Shown: positions 11,713 through 24,384, counted from the stretch's first letter. The stretch is DNA of 64,000 nt from Brachynemurus nebulosus (GCA_035578155.1 JAPWDM010000016.1:3488501-3552500), one strand, 5' to 3'. Numbers and translations are program-made. Notes: generated from the letters alone by a model not told the origin.

Positions 11713-11849
11713 AATATATATATATAAATTTTAGGGAATGTCATTTTCGTATTCTAGGGTCCTCAAAACATATTTTTGTTATAGTCTCGGCCTCAGGTTA
11801 CCCCATGAAAACGGGCGTAAGAGTTAATTTCCAGTTTTGGAAATTCGCT
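11713..11849 (-). mobile_element. family H1 element, 5' fragment
   Basis: On the minus strand it begins AGCGAATTTCC after a T, forms the H1 hairpin, contains the block AGGACCCTAGAATACGAAAA and runs to the conserved CTAAAATTTATATA, as at 4579-4710. It stops in a short TA stretch. Confidence 0.6.
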
Positions 11850-12106
11850 AAAAGTTTTATTTTTTTGTTTTGTGCTTAGTTTAACCAGTAGTAGAAGTAA
11901 GTTATAACTGACGGTAACGATACAGGCGGCTGAGAGAGAATGTACTGCGCATATACATATATATTATTTTCCTTGTCACGTAAATATGTACAAAAAGTAC
12001 CGTAATGGATACAAAAATGGTACTGACGTTCAATAATTTTATGTCCAGTATAAGAAGTGAATTCAAAATTTTAATTTTTTATTTAAAAATATTATTTTAT
12101 ATAAAA

Positions 12107-12416
12107 CTAGCTGTTACCCGCGGCTTCGCTGGCGTGAATTTCGTAATTTAGGAAAGGTAATTCTTAATGGGTAGTTCGCGAAAATTTTTGCCCATATTTT
12201 CTTATCATAAGCTTTGATAAGCTTTATTTATTGAGAATTATCTTTGGCTAGTTATCTAGGAACAACTGGAAATTTTCAAAAACTAATTTGTCATTTCTTC
12301 AAACATAGATATAACATAGACTAAAAATCTAAAGTAAGCCTATCAAGGAGATGCCAACGAATTTGGTATAGAAGTAAAAAAAGTATGTTGACTTAAAATA
12401 CTTAAATATTATATAT
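12107..12416 (-). mobile_element. possible Helitron 3' terminus
   Basis: On the minus strand the sequence ends GAAGCCGCGGGTAACAGCTAG, then T. Canonical Helitrons end in CTRR after a GC-rich hairpin and insert before T. Only one end is seen; the body is cut by the Foldback element at 12417. Recognition rests on this end alone. Confidence 0.4.
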
Positions 12417-12825
12417 TTTTAAAAACGATGGTGTTTTTAGCAGAAAAAAACTAGCAGAAAAAAACCATGCGTCAACACCATGCGTTAAAAATATTCTTTG
12501 AGAATAACAAAACGATATTTGAATAGCCGAATAGTTAGCACATATCGACTAAATGAACTACCAACATCACGTTTCGTTTATACTATGTACGTACTCACAA
12601 CATATTGAATGATCCAAAATCATCTAATATTTTTGTTCCAAAATAAAACGGAAAAATAACAAAACTGACAAGACTTACCGTTTTGAAATCAACATCGATA
12701 CTTCACCCAACTAATAAACTAATATACAAGAAAAATTCAGAAAATTTTTCGCACCTTAAATATTGGAAAGTAAATGATAAAATATAAAAATTGCTAAATT
12801 TTGAATAGCGCATACGTCAGTTATC

Positions 12826-15442
12826 GTAAATTAGAACAAAAATTTCGGAAAAACGGCCAGCCGTCTATTTTTCGTTGGCATGACGTCTTGTTGCCTTGAC
12901 TCATAGTAACAACCAGTGAAAATTTGAACCAGATCCAATGCGTGGTTTTCTGGCAAATGACGGCAAAAAAAATGTTTTGTTGAAAAATGCGCCTTAAAAA
13001 CATGATTCGAGTCAAATTTCGGGGAAAACGGCAAGCCGTCTATTTTCTGCTGGTATGGCGTTTTCTAGCTTATTACATTAGTAATAACCAGCGAAAGTTT
13101 GAATCAGATCCTATGCGTGGTTTTCTGGCATATGGCGCCCAAAAATTTTTTTTGTGTAAGTAAGGGCTGCAATACATGATTCGAAGCTCAATTTCGGGAA
13201 AAGGGCTAGCCGTCTATTTCCTGCTGGTATGGCGTTTTCTAGCCTATTACATTTGTAATAGCCGGCGAAAGTTTGAACCAGATCCTATGCGTGGTTTTCT
13301 GGCAATTGACGGCCAAAATTTTTTTTTGTGGAAGTAAGGGCTGTAATACATGATTTGAAGCTCAATTTCGGGAAAAGGGCTAGCCGTCTATTTTCTGCTG
13401 GTATGGCGTTTTCTAGCTTATATTGTTAGTAATAATCAGCGAAAGTTTGAACCAGATCCTATGCGTGGTTTTCTGGCAAATGACGGCAAAAAAATGTTTT
13501 GTTGAAAAATGCGCCTTAAAAACATGATTCGAAGTCAAATTTCGGGAAAACGGCTAGCCGTCTATTTTCGGTTGGTATGGCGTTTTCTAGCTTATATTGT
13601 TAGTAATAATCAGCGAAAGCTTGAACTAGATCCTATGCGTGGTTTTCTGGCAATTGACGGCCAAAAATTTTTTTTTGTGGTAGTAAGCGCTGTAATACAT
13701 GATTCGAAGTCAAATTTCGGGAAAACGGCAAGCCGTCTATTTTCTGCTGGTATGGCGTCTTCTAGCTTATTACATTAGTAATAGCCGGCGAAAGTTTAAA
13801 TCAGATCCTATGCGTGGTTTTCTGGCAACAGACGGCCAAATTTTTTTTTTGTTTTGGACGTAAGCGCCTTAAATACATAATTCGAAGTCCAATTTCGAGA
13901 AAACGGCTAGCCGTCTATTTTCTGCTGGTATGGCGTTTTCTAGCTTATTACATTAGTAATAATCAGCGAAAGTTTGAACCAGATCCCGTGCGTGGTTTTC
14001 TGGCAATAGACGGCCAAAAATTTTTTTTTGTTGAAGGAGGCGCTGTAATACATGATTCGAAGTCAAATTTCGGGAAAACGGCTAGCCGTCTATTTTCTGC
14101 TGGTATGGCGTTTTCTAGCTTATTACATTAGTAATAATCAGCGAAAGTTTGAACCAGATTCTATGCGTGGTTTTCTGGCAATTGACGGCCAAAAATTTTT
14201 TTTTGTGGAAGTAAGCGCTGTAATACATGATTCGAAGTCCAATTTCGGGAAAACGGTAAGCCGTCTATTTTCTGCTGGTATGGCGTCTTCTGGCTTACTA
14301 TATTAGTAATAACCAGCGAAAGTATGAACCAGATCCGATGCGTGGTTTTCTGGCAATTGATGGCCAAAAATTTTTTTTGTGGAAGAAAGCGTCTGTAATA
14401 CATGATTCGAAGTCCAATTGCGGGAAAACGGCTAGCCGTCTATTTTCTGCTGGTATGGCGTTTTCTAGCTTATTACATTAGTAATAATCAGCGAAAGTTT
14501 GAACCAGATCCTATGCGTGGTTTTCTGGCAAATGACGGCAAAAAAATGTTTTGTTGAAAAATGCGCCTTAAAAACATGATTCGAGGTCATATTTCGGGAA
14601 AACGGCACGCCGTGTATTTTCTGCTGGTATGGCGTTTTCTAGCTTATTACATTAGTAATAATCAGCGAAAGTTTGAACCAGATCCTGTGCGTGGTTTTCT
14701 GGCAATTGACGGCCAAAAATTTTTTTTTGTTGAAGTAGGCGCTGTAATACATGATTCGAAGTCAAATTTCGGGAAAACGGCTAGCCGTCTATTTTCTGCT
14801 GGTATGGCGTTTTCTGGCTTATTACATTAGTAATAATCAGCGAAAGTTTGAACCAGATCCTATGCGTGGTTTTCTGGCAATTGAAGGCCAAAAATTTTTT
14901 TTGTGGAAGTAAGCGGCTGTAATACATGATTCGAAGTCCAATTGCTGGAAAACGGCTAGCCGTCTATTTTCTGCTGGTATAGCGTTTTCTAGCTTATTAC
15001 ATTAGTAATAACCAGCGAAAGTTTGAACCCGATCCTATGCGTGGTTTTCTGGCAACAGACGGCCAAATTTTTTTTTTTGTCGTAAGCGCCTTAAATACAG
15101 GATTCGAAGTCCAATTTCGGGAAAACGGCTAGCCGTCTATTTTCTGCTGATATAGCATTTCCTAGCTTATTACATTATTAATAACTAGCGAAGGTTTGAA
15201 CCAAATCCTATGCGTCGATTTCTGGCAACAGACGGCCAAAATTTTTTTTTTTTTGGACGTATGCGCCTTAAATACATGATTTGAAGTCCAATTTCGGGAA
15301 AACGGCAAGCTGTCTATTTTCTGCTGAAATGGCGTTTTCTAGCTTATTACATTATTAATAACTAGCGAAGGTTTGAACCAAATCCTATGCGTCGATTTCT
15401 GGCAACTAACGGCCAAAAATAATTTTTTGTTGAAAAATGCGC
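12826..15442 (+). repeat. ~175-bp tandem repeat, forward block
   Basis: The landmark CGTGGTTTTCTGGCA recurs at 12941, 13116, 13290, 13464, 13638, 13813, 13991, 14166, 14341, 14516, 14690, 14865 and 15040, and as a variant at 15213 and 15390: 15 copies spaced 173-178 bases. Other landmarks are TCGGGAAAACGGCTAGCCG and TTACATTAGTAATA. Confidence 0.95.
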
Positions 15443-16775
15443 CTTAGCATCTGATTTAAACTTTCGCCGGCTATTACTAATGTAATAAGCTAGAAAACGC
15501 CATACCAGCAGAAAATAGACGGCTTGCCGTTTTCCCGAAATTTGACTTCGAATCATGTTTTTAAGGCGCATTTTTCAACAAAACATTTTTTTGCCGTCAT
15601 TTGCCAGAAAACCACGCATAGGATCTGGTTCAAACTTTCGCTGATTATTACTAATGTAATAAGCTAGAAAACGCCATACCAGCAGAAAATAGACGGCTAG
15701 CCCTTTTCCCGAAATTGAGCTTCGAATCATGTATTGCAGCCCTTACTTCCACAATAAAAATTTTTGGCCGTCAATTGCCAGAAAACCACGCATAGGATCT
15801 AGTTCAAACTTTCCCTGATTATTACTAACAATATAAGCTAAAAAACGCCATACCAACCGAAAATAGACGGCTAGCCGTTTTCCCGAAATTTGACTTCGAA
15901 TCATGTTTTTAAGGCGCATTTTTCAACAAAACATTTTTTTGCCGTCATTTGCCAGAAAACCACGCATAGGATCTGGTTCAAACTTTCGCTGATTATTACT
16001 AACAATATAAGCTAGAAAACGCCATACCAGCAGAAAATAGACTGCGTGCCGTTTTCCCGAAATATGACTTCGAATCATGTTTCTAAGGCGCATTTTTCAA
16101 CAAAACATTTTTTTGCCGTCATTTGCCAGAAAACCACGCATAGGATCTGGCTCAAACTTTCGCTGATTATTACTAACAATATAAGCTAGAAAACGCCATA
16201 CCAGCAGAAAATAGACGGCTAGCCCTTTTCCCGAAATTGAGCTTCAAATCATGTATTACAGCCCTTACTTCCACAAAAAAAAATTTTTAGCCGTCAATTG
16301 CCAGAAAACAACGCATAGGATCTGGTTCAAACTTTCGCTGGTTATTACTAATGTAATTAGCTAGAAAACGCCATACCAGCAGAAAATAGACGGCTAGCCG
16401 TTTTCCCGCAATTGGACTTCGAATCATGTATTACAGCGCTTACTTCCACAAAAAAAAATTTTTGGCCGTCAATTGCCAGAAAACCACGCATAGGATCTGG
16501 TTCAAACTTTCGCTGATTATTACTAACAATATAAACTAGAAAACGCCATACCAACCGAAAATAGGCGGCTAGCCGTTTTCCCGAAATTTGACTTCGAATC
16601 ATGTTTTTAAGGCGCATTTTTCAACAAAACATTTTTTTTGCCGTCATTTGCCAGAAAACGACGCATAGGATCTGGTTCAAATTTTCACTGGTTGTTACTA
16701 TGAGTCAAGGCAACAAGACGTCATGCCAACGAAAAATAGACGGCTGGCCGTTTTTCCGAAATTTTGGTTCTAATT
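15443..16775 (-). repeat. ~175-bp tandem repeat, reverse block
   Basis: The same unit in inverted orientation (TGCCAGAAAACCACGCATAGG and variants near 15603, 15778, 15951, 16125, 16301, 16475 and 16650), about 7 full copies plus a partial one at the switch point. This arm is about half the length of the forward block, so the two arms no longer match in copy number. Confidence 0.95.
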
Positions 16776-17184
16776 TACAATAACTGACGTATGCGCTATT
16801 CAAAATTTAGCAATTTTTATATTTTATCATTTACTTTCCAATATTTAAGGTGCGAAAAATTTTCTGAATTTTTCTTGTATATTAGTTTATTAATTGGGTG
16901 AAGTATCGATGTTGATTTCAAAACGGTAAGTCTTGTCAGTTTTGTTATTTTTCCGTTTTATTTTGGAACAAAAATATTAGATGATTTTGGATCATTCAAT
17001 ATGTTGTGAGTACGTACATAGTATAAACGAAACGGATGTTGGTAGTTCATTTAGTCGATATGTGCTAACTATTCGGCTATTCAAATATCGTTTTGTTATT
17101 CTCAAAGAATATTTTTAACGCATGGTGTTGACGCATGGTTTTTTTCTGCTAGTTTTTTTCTGCTAAAAACACCATCGTTTTTAA

Positions 17185-18240
17185 AATAGCTAATATTTGT
17201 ACATTTTACTCTGAATTAGTATCCTCCCTTATCTTTTTGGAAAATTTAATTCCCCCTAAGTCTGCTTGCATTATGCTCGAATATTTCCTAAAATAACTCA
17301 CTCATTATTGGAGACGCCAGAACAGTAGGCGTTAAAAATGTAAACTTTGACCACCTTCCATTTTTTTGGGTTTATTCCTTATTTTACTCTTTACAGGATT
17401 AATTTTCAAAAAGTGTTGCAACATGTATTCATTAATTCATTTCTGACAACTACGCCCTCCAGTTCCATTCGTGCAAAATTATGTTAACTGTGAGTACTAA
17501 GCTACTTTAAATTAGTTATTCCGAAACAAACCAGACAAATTTAATTCAAAATTAGTTCTTTAAAGTGCTTTGCTTGCCAAACAGTTTAAAATTCTATGAA
17601 AGGTTAATTTTCAGACTTTAAAATCCTTTCATAGATCCCATATTTATGGTTTTAGAATTAATTGAATTTTGGATTCTTTTCGAGATTCGAAAACCCTGGT
17701 GGATTTTTCAAAATTACGTTCAGTTGCTTCGTAATTAGGCTTTACTACAATCCTTTTCTAAATTGAAATTTTAATAAAAAAGTTCTGAAGTTAATGTTTA
17801 AATTTTTTAATATTATTTTTTATCGTAACCTAGGTAATCTATTGTTTTTCTTTCTTTTGTTTCCGTTTATTATTAAATGAGTATTTTTGATAGGTATATC
17901 AACTTTTGTTGTGAATATATCAACCTCCATAAAGAATATCGTGAAGAATCTGACTGAAGATGTTGAGATGATGAAGCATCTAAGGAATAAATTTACAATG
18001 TTTCATTAAAATATGTTCAGTGGTTTTTGTGTCAACCGTGCCCATGGAAAACCTAACTTATCATTTTATTATATAAATTCGATGTAACTTTTGAAATATC
18101 AGTTTTAGGTGTAAGAATGTCTAATATTAATAGATACAGTTTACATTTTTTTACATAGTTATAATAAAAAATTTAGGTGGTTCATTTAAAAAAAAAAGTT
18201 TTTCACAATAAACAAACAAATATTTAAAAAATGCTTTACG
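17185..18240. other. non-coding, no confirmed gene
   Basis: Unique-looking AT-rich sequence. A strong acceptor-like tract ends at 17396 and a donor-like GTGAGTAC starts at 17490, but the span between them has a stop in every plus frame. A short open stretch at 17894-18008 also lacks a recognisable product. Confidence 0.4.
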
Positions 18241-18780
18241 TGACCACCCTGTATCATGTCAAGGAAGCTGAAATGCCACTGTCAGATAGAATATTAATAA
18301 CAAATTTATTCAGTTTTCTCACTTTATTCAAATTCACTCTAAGAAGAAGGCTCTTTTTTATGGTCATACAAATGGGCACTGATTTTAATATTTATGTCAT
18401 TCTATAGCACTAATTTAGCAATAATTTTCGACATAACTTTTAATAAAAAATACTTTGTGGGTGAAGCTAGATGACGTCATCACTCTAAGAAGAAGGCTCT
18501 TTTTTATGGTCATACAAATGAGTACTAATTTTAATATTTATGTCATTCGATAGCACTAATTTAGCACTAATTTTTCACATAGTAGAAACCTTAAATATTT
18601 TGTGGGTGGGGCAAACCGTGAAGCTGCCCCCACCCAAAAATTAATGTCATTTATTCAATGTTCCTATTGAGCACTAATTTTTTAATCATGAGAGTTGATC
18701 AGCACTAATTGAGCACTAATTTCTTGAACTGTCACTAAAATTAGTGCTGCTCTTGGTGGGGCCAGCTTCACGCGGGTAAA
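18240..18780. repeat. tandem duplication with GCACTAAT motifs
   Basis: CACTCTAAGAAGAAGGCTC with about 120 bases after it occurs at 18337 and again at 18480. GCACTAAT recurs through 18415-18745. A GC-rich palindromic patch (GTGGGGCA / TGCCCCCACC) sits at 18605-18635. No gene. Confidence 0.6.
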
Positions 18781-19260
18781 AAGAACAACACTTTAATCCT
18801 GCGGTGTACCTACCTACAGACCTCACTCGATTGTTTGACACAAATGTTCTTATCAGAGTGGGGAGGGCCAGAATCGAGTGAGTTTATCCAGTGGCGGTTT
18901 ACTTGCAACATATATACATGGAATTGGATAGTAGTTTTACACTCCCTATGAGTACACAAATCAATTGCAGAAAAAAATTGGATCGTGCTAAAAATGGAAT
19001 TCCTACTATGCTTTACCGACTACATAGGAGCTCTAATATAACGCAGTGGCCGGTACAAAATAAGGGGATTATATCGGATCACCAGGGCCGTCAGTAAAAT
19101 TTTTTAAGTGGGTACAGAAACATAATATGCGAACACGTATGCATTCCATTGTTGATGTACACACGCGTACATACTTACTTCTTAAATGCATGTTTACAAG
19201 AACACACGTCTTCATCTAAATACATACTCATATATACACAATTGTTGTACATTGTTGTTG
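18781..19260. other. non-coding spacer
   Basis: Includes CAGTGGCGGTTTA (18889) and CAGGGCCGTCAG (19083), which resemble single hAT-type ends, but no paired end or target duplication was found. Confidence 0.35.
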
Positions 19261-19261
19261 T

Positions 19262-19650
19262 AAGTATTCCGCTGTTTGACCTTTTATTTAATAGTTAGAT
19301 GAGTGATAAAATCAGTTCTTTGATATTTTTACTAATTTTCAAATAGAACATTCTAGAAAATTCTTCAATTTTTGTTGTTTAGGCTTTCATTCGATGACAA
19401 ATCCGATGGTGAAATCAGTTTTCCGATATTTTTGCTAATTCTCGAATAGAACATTCTAGAACATTGCCCAATTATTGTTGTTTAAGTTTTTATTCGAAGA
19501 TCAATTCGATGGTGAAGTTAGTTTCTCGATATCTTTGCTAGTTCTCAAATAGAACATTCTAGAACATTGCTAAATTTTTTTTATTTATGCTTTTATTCGA
19601 AGATCAATTCTATGGTGAAGTTGGTTTTCCGACATCTTTGCTAGATCTCA
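19262..19650. repeat. 103-bp tandem repeat, 3 to 4 copies
   Basis: AATAGAACATTCTAGAA recurs at about 19342, 19445 and 19548 with 103-base spacing. The units also share TTTTATTCGAAGATCAATTC and GTGAAGTTAGTTTTC. No gene. Confidence 0.8.
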
Positions 19651-20589
19651 TATTTAATTTCTACGAATTATGTACAGCAAAATCATAATTATCCAAATTA
19701 ATGTGAACAATAATTACGAATTTTGTTACTTCTGGATTATGTTTAACATGCCTTTAAAATATTAACATATAAATCTTACATTGCAAAAAGAATTTATTTT
19801 AATCTTTGAAAGCCGCTAATGATTTTTGTTCATTACACACACAGTCTCAACTATCAGCTCACACATACACAGAAGAGGCGTGGCCTATGTGACAGAACCA
19901 AGTGTGACTCAATCGAGTTTGGTGTGTATATACTAATTTTTACAATTCTAGATAGTCTAAAACTATAAAAATTAAGAAAAAAATTATTGAAGGGGAGGTT
20001 TACTCGAAAGTCCTTAAAAATTAGGTATTTTTCTAGAATTTTTTTCTCAAGAACGGAAGTAAATATCAATTTCAATTTTGTGCACATATTTATTAAGTAT
20101 TAAACTACACAAAAAAAATTTTTCAAGGAAAAATATAAAAAAGTGTCCATTTTATAGATAGTGTAGTGTGACGATCCGAAAATCCAATGCCTTGCTGGTG
20201 GACACCCTAGCGCCGGTAATAAACCACCGAAATCCAAAAACAAAAAAGATTTATAAAATATATGCAGAGTACCGGCACCTCTACCTATAATATCAATAAA
20301 TTGCTGAAAGAAAAAAAAACTGGCGGATGATTGAAAGTGTATCGAACTTAGATAGAGGTACCGAAGAATTAAATTATCTTTAAAATAAAAAATTAAAAAA
20401 AAGGATCCATCGAATAGTTTTTGAGTTATCGTGTCCACCAGTTCCAAAAATGTAGTTCCGAGATATTATAAAATATATATAAAGAAACGTATTTTCAAAA
20501 TTTTATATTTAATACTCATTATTGCGTGAACTACGTTTTTTGAATTTTTTTTTATGGAAAGCTGGATTCGGTTAATGTGCAAGAATCTT
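19651..20589. other. non-coding, no gene recognised
   Basis: AT-rich sequence with two minus-strand frames of 77 and 115 codons whose peptides (very rich in F, L and S) look like noise. No paired repeat ends found. Confidence 0.35.
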
Positions 20590-20815
20590 GTTTTTAAATT
20601 ATTTTCAGTAAAATCACTTTGGGAACATATTCTACAAATAATTTGCTATCAATTTCGGCAAAAAAAAAATTGATTTTTTTTTATCAAATCTCAAGTAAAC
20701 CTTCCCTTAAATTACTTTCAGCAAAATCACTTTGGGAACATATTCTACACATAATTAGCTACCAATTTCTGCAAAAAAAAAATTAACGACTCTTAAGTAA
20801 ACCTCCCCTTAAATG
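20590..20815. repeat. imperfect direct duplication, ~115 bp
   Basis: AAAATCACTTTGGGAACATATTC occurs at 20611 and 20721, with similar flanks including TTTCxGCAAAAAAAAATT and AAGTAAACCT. Confidence 0.75.
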
Positions 20816-21936
20816 TCGTTCAAATTGTATGTAATAATATCACATCTAAGTGTACTTTAGATAAATGAATCGAATTGTACAATATAATACGACTGTTTGT
20901 CTTTATTTACAAGTTTGAATTTGGTTAATATTTTAAATTACCTATCAACACTATTTAATTTAAATTAAGCTACTTAATTTGGCTTAAAAGTGGGATCAAA
21001 AAATTTTTTTGGTCTCTTGGGACTAAAAGTGGCACTTTACTCCATATTATGAGAGACAAAATTATGTATTTTAGTTCCGGAATTGCAAAAAGTCATAAAA
21101 TAAAGTATGGTCACTAAAAAGGTGATTTTGTTATAGTACTTTTATTGAGGTGGGTCCAAAAAAACAAACAATAACCTCCTTTTTTTCCAAGGTGTACCCT
21201 AAAAATTAATTTTCTTTTCTTATCTTATTATAGTGGATTAGAAACCTTAAAACTATTTGAGTTGCATTTAACATAGTTGTGTTTTATTTGAAGCAAAGAA
21301 TATAAAATCTATAACAAACTAGCTTTCTTCTTCAAATTTGACGTTCGAAGTTAAAAGTATTTAAACGAGAAAAAAAAGGAACTCAACATTAGTTTTATTC
21401 AAACTAACGACATTCTAACTAACGATTAAACAGAAATGTATTACTAACGTCTCTGTGTACATATAGATCTCATTTAAATATTTAAACTTCTCATAAAACA
21501 TTTGTCCATGTAAACTGACCACTGTTTAGAAATTTGTTAATAATTTAATGGTATGATAAATTTAAGTTTCAAATCTCTAAACTGAAGGAAGATTATTCAT
21601 ACAAATGGAAGTTTAACTACAAATCAACAGCTGTCTATAAATTGCTAAAATTATAGTTAACCTTGAAGCAATGACGTGGGTGTCTCACAGACGGCGTGCG
21701 AACAAATTTGAGTCTTATTTCGTCATGTTTAAAGGTACCCCACGCCCTTTTCGCTAGCTTCGGGATTTTACACGTTGATTGGTCAGTCAAGTGATCAGCA
21801 GCGGCGCGGCAACACGTTCAGTAGTGAAGCTTGGCAGTGTCTACATCACTTCATCATCTATGATCTAGCTAAACCATATCAATATTTAAAGGTTAAATAT
21901 ACTATATATTTAAAATTATTTATTTTATTATTTATT
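20816..21936. other. non-coding, no gene recognised
   Basis: No frame or repeat termini that I can support. A less AT-rich patch lies near 21670-21850. Confidence 0.35.
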
Positions 21937-22063
21937 AGCGAATTTCCAGAAAGAATTCTGGAAATTCAGCTATTACAGTAGGTGTCATGACGCGACTTGA
22001 GCCCGGGACTATGGCAGAAATTTGTTTTCAGGTCCCTAGAAACCGAAAATAATATTCACTAAA

Positions 22064-22139
<76 letters not shown>

Positions 22140-22493
22140 GTATGTATGTATGTATGTATATATGTATCAGCCCGATAACTCTCGAACGAAAAGTCCTAGG
22201 TTTACGAAATTTGGTGACAACGTTGGAAGCCCAAAAATCTTAGATGAGTTCTTCAGCCAGACACGTCGGATGCCAGGAACATGGTTTTTGTTCTTGCAAA
22301 AAATTAGTTTTTTGCCAAAATTTCCACTCATTCGAAAATTTTTGCCAAATTTTTTACATCATTTAAAAGAGGAGAAAAAATTACATAAAAAAGGTCTTTA
22401 AACTATTATTCTATGACAACTAGTTTCCGAGAAAAACTAATTTTTATAGACGGAAATTCGCTATGTTATGCAGGATGCTGCGACAGGGGTATT
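21937..22493 (+). mobile_element. family H1 element, complete 557-bp copy
   Basis: Starts AGCGAATTTCC after a T with the hairpin GAATTTCCAG/CTGGAAATTC, followed by the AGCTATTACAGTAGG block, the CACTAAAATTTA block, a (TA)n tract (22067-22129) running into TATG repeats, and the ACTCTCGAACGAAA and AGACACGTCGGATGCC blocks. It ends AAATTCGCTATGTTATGCAGGATGCTGCGACAGGGGTATT, with a GCAG/CTGC stem-loop. It has no 120-bp array and no coding frame. The right end abuts H2 sequence at the same point where H1 interrupts the H2 copy at 4578. Confidence 0.7.
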
Positions 22494-22768
22494 TCTAATA
22501 CGTCTAGAGACTCTCTAAGCAAACCTAGAGGGCTGAAATTTTGTAAGTGTATTGAGTTAGTATCCAGCTGATACCTCTTAGGGAGTACACATTACTTTTC
22601 CCCCCACTTCTCCCATTTTTACATCGGAATTCAATGCTATTGTTAAATGTGTTTTAAATGCATTATTTTTATTCTAAATACAAGTAGGCGAATATTCTTC
22701 TAAGTAATTTTAAAAAATTTTAAAAAAAAGTGAATTTACTTTTATAACAAATGAAATACATACATATT
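22494..22768 (+). mobile_element. family H2 element, internal fragment
   Basis: Matches 1570-1845 inverted: ACGTCTAGAGACTC, CCTAGAGGGCTGAAATTTTG, GGAATTCAATGC and the ACAAGTAGGCGAATA block. Confidence 0.65.
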
Positions 22769-22771
22769 CAT

Positions 22772-23128
22772 ATACATATATATTACATAAAGTCCGCCTA
22801 GAATATACGGTCGAGCTGATTTTTTAATGAGGTCCACCGGGATCTTGCAGATCCGAAAACGCCAGAAATAAGCTACCGAACCGATTCTAAAAATTTTCTC
22901 ACTGCTAGAGAACTAAATTATTTTAGATGGATACAACTATACTGCACAAAATCCGTTCGGGTTCTTGGGTCCCAAAAATACCAAAACTAATTACCCAGCC
23001 GATTGTAAAAATTCTTTTACTCTTAGAAAGCTTAACTATTTTAAATAGGTACAGGTCTTAGATGAGATCCGCCAATGCCCAATATTTGGAAATTCGCTAT
23101 GTTATGCAGATACTGCGACAGGGGTATT
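22772..23128 (+). mobile_element. family H1 element, 3' part
   Basis: Close match to 7695-8048, starting ACATAAAGTCCGCCTAGAAT and ending with the H1 hairpin and GACAGGGGTATT. It lacks a 5' end and the 120-bp array core. Confidence 0.7.
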
Positions 23129-24272
23129 TATATACCAATGAAGTCGCGTAAGAAAATTCAGTCCTGATACTTTTCGTTCAATCTACACCTCCTTCTTAAT
23201 GTTCACTTTTTTTTTCAGATTTTTGTGAACGATCCTTCTGGTAATAAAAGTCGGTGACAGCAACTTTTAAGAAATTTTTCGAAATAAAAAAAAGAAAGTA
23301 TATAACTATAGTTATGTATTATTGAATTCGTGCTTTAATAAACATTCCCTTGATACCCTACTTAATGCTCTTGCAGAGAATTCTTTTTCACTTTCTAGGT
23401 GACTTCCTGGAATTTACTCCCAGAATTGAAATTCATCTTTACATCTATAATTGGGCTACCCCACTCTATCTCTGTGCTAAATTTCAACGTTTCGCATCGG
23501 ATAGTTTCAGAAAAAAATGGCCGGTGACAAACGAATTGACAACGAAGTGATCTCATAAGTGTTCAATTTTGTCAGTTTTGGTACGAAGTTCATAACTATC
23601 CTTAAAGAAAAAGCAAAACTCTGAACGTTGCCTCATATATATTTTCTCTTTACTAGCATTATCGAAAATCAAACATAAATAAATGATATGAGTGATACTT
23701 TTTTTTACGAATTCGAGATATTATTTTTCGAAAAATCAGTAAATGCTTGATACACAATTTACAATCTTTTGATTCATATGAAATTTAACTATAATACCTA
23801 TCGTTACTAGCAACGAACAGATTATAATACAGTCGAATACCCGTTATAAGACTGCCCCTTATAAGAGTCTTTCCCTCAATTAACATTTGCAACTTCCCCC
23901 ACTTAATCATTTTTTCGAGTCTTGTGCCCATAAAGAAATAGGCGAAAATACTACAGTACCGACAATCTGTTTGTTTCACTTCAGCAGTAAGTACATAGTA
24001 CCGTATGCGCATATGTAAGATTCAAATTATTAAATATATGGATATTCATTGGATACATGCAATTTGACAGAACCGTCGCACTTGCGCGTAATAGGTTACG
24101 TCCCTTATCCTGTTTCACTCTTACCGTGACCCTGCCACTTATAGGCATTAGCCATATAGAAGTATTACATATATGCTTGTGCCAAACCACTCTTTATAAA
24201 ATTATGCTGAAACTGTCAAAATTATAAACTGAGTATAGGAATGCAACGTTAAAATGAAATAGTCTTACACAA
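23129..24272. other. non-coding; one possible MITE end
   Basis: CAGTCGAATACCCGTTATAAG after TA at 23826 looks like a pogo-type terminal repeat, but no matching second end was found. The rest shows no gene. Confidence 0.4.
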
Positions 24273-24376
24273 CGAGTCTCCACTAGACATATATTATATT
24301 AAAACTTATGACATAAAAATGCCTTGTGGAGACGCTAAATGTTATATTTTATGTCATAACATATATGTCAGGTATA
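24273..24376. mobile_element. family M1 MITE, end fragment
   Basis: GTCTCCACTAGACATATATTAT and the following ~90 bases match the left end of the M1 copy at 52641. A hAT MITE interrupts it at 24385. Confidence 0.6.
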
Positions 24377-24384
24377 CCTCACTC

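Larger units (their letters stand above)
12417..17184. mobile_element. Foldback-type element with repeat-built inverted arms
   Basis: Outer ends (12417-12825 and 16776-17184) are near-perfect inverted copies starting TTTTAAAAACGATGGTG. Inside, each arm consists of a ~175-bp repeat: about 15 forward copies on the left, then 7 to 8 reverse copies on the right. There is almost no unique centre. Drosophila FB elements have the same general design of long inverted repeats made of tandem units. No transposase is present, so movement would need a helper. I found no clear target duplication. Several 60-105-codon frames inside repeat the same peptide and arise from the repeat unit. Confidence 0.75.

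Noticed and set aside
5455..16775. CRISPR-like arrays
   Set aside because: Units of 120 and ~175 bp are contiguous, without unique spacers, and the DNA is eukaryotic.
13509..16783. Several 60-105-codon frames with the same peptide (RSQISGKRLAVYF-like) on both strands
   Set aside because: They are translations of the ~175-bp tandem unit in the Foldback element; no start context, no family, and the mirrored strand gives equally long frames.
17397..17489. Exon-like segment with strong acceptor and GTGAGTAC donor
   Set aside because: Every plus-strand frame has a stop before the donor, and no product is recognised.
17894..18008. Open stretch resembling a final exon
   Set aside because: Two competing frames, weak acceptor, no family match and no certain partner exon.
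20100..20447. 115-codon minus-strand frame
   Set aside because: Extreme F/L/S content and no domain; looks like AT-rich noise.
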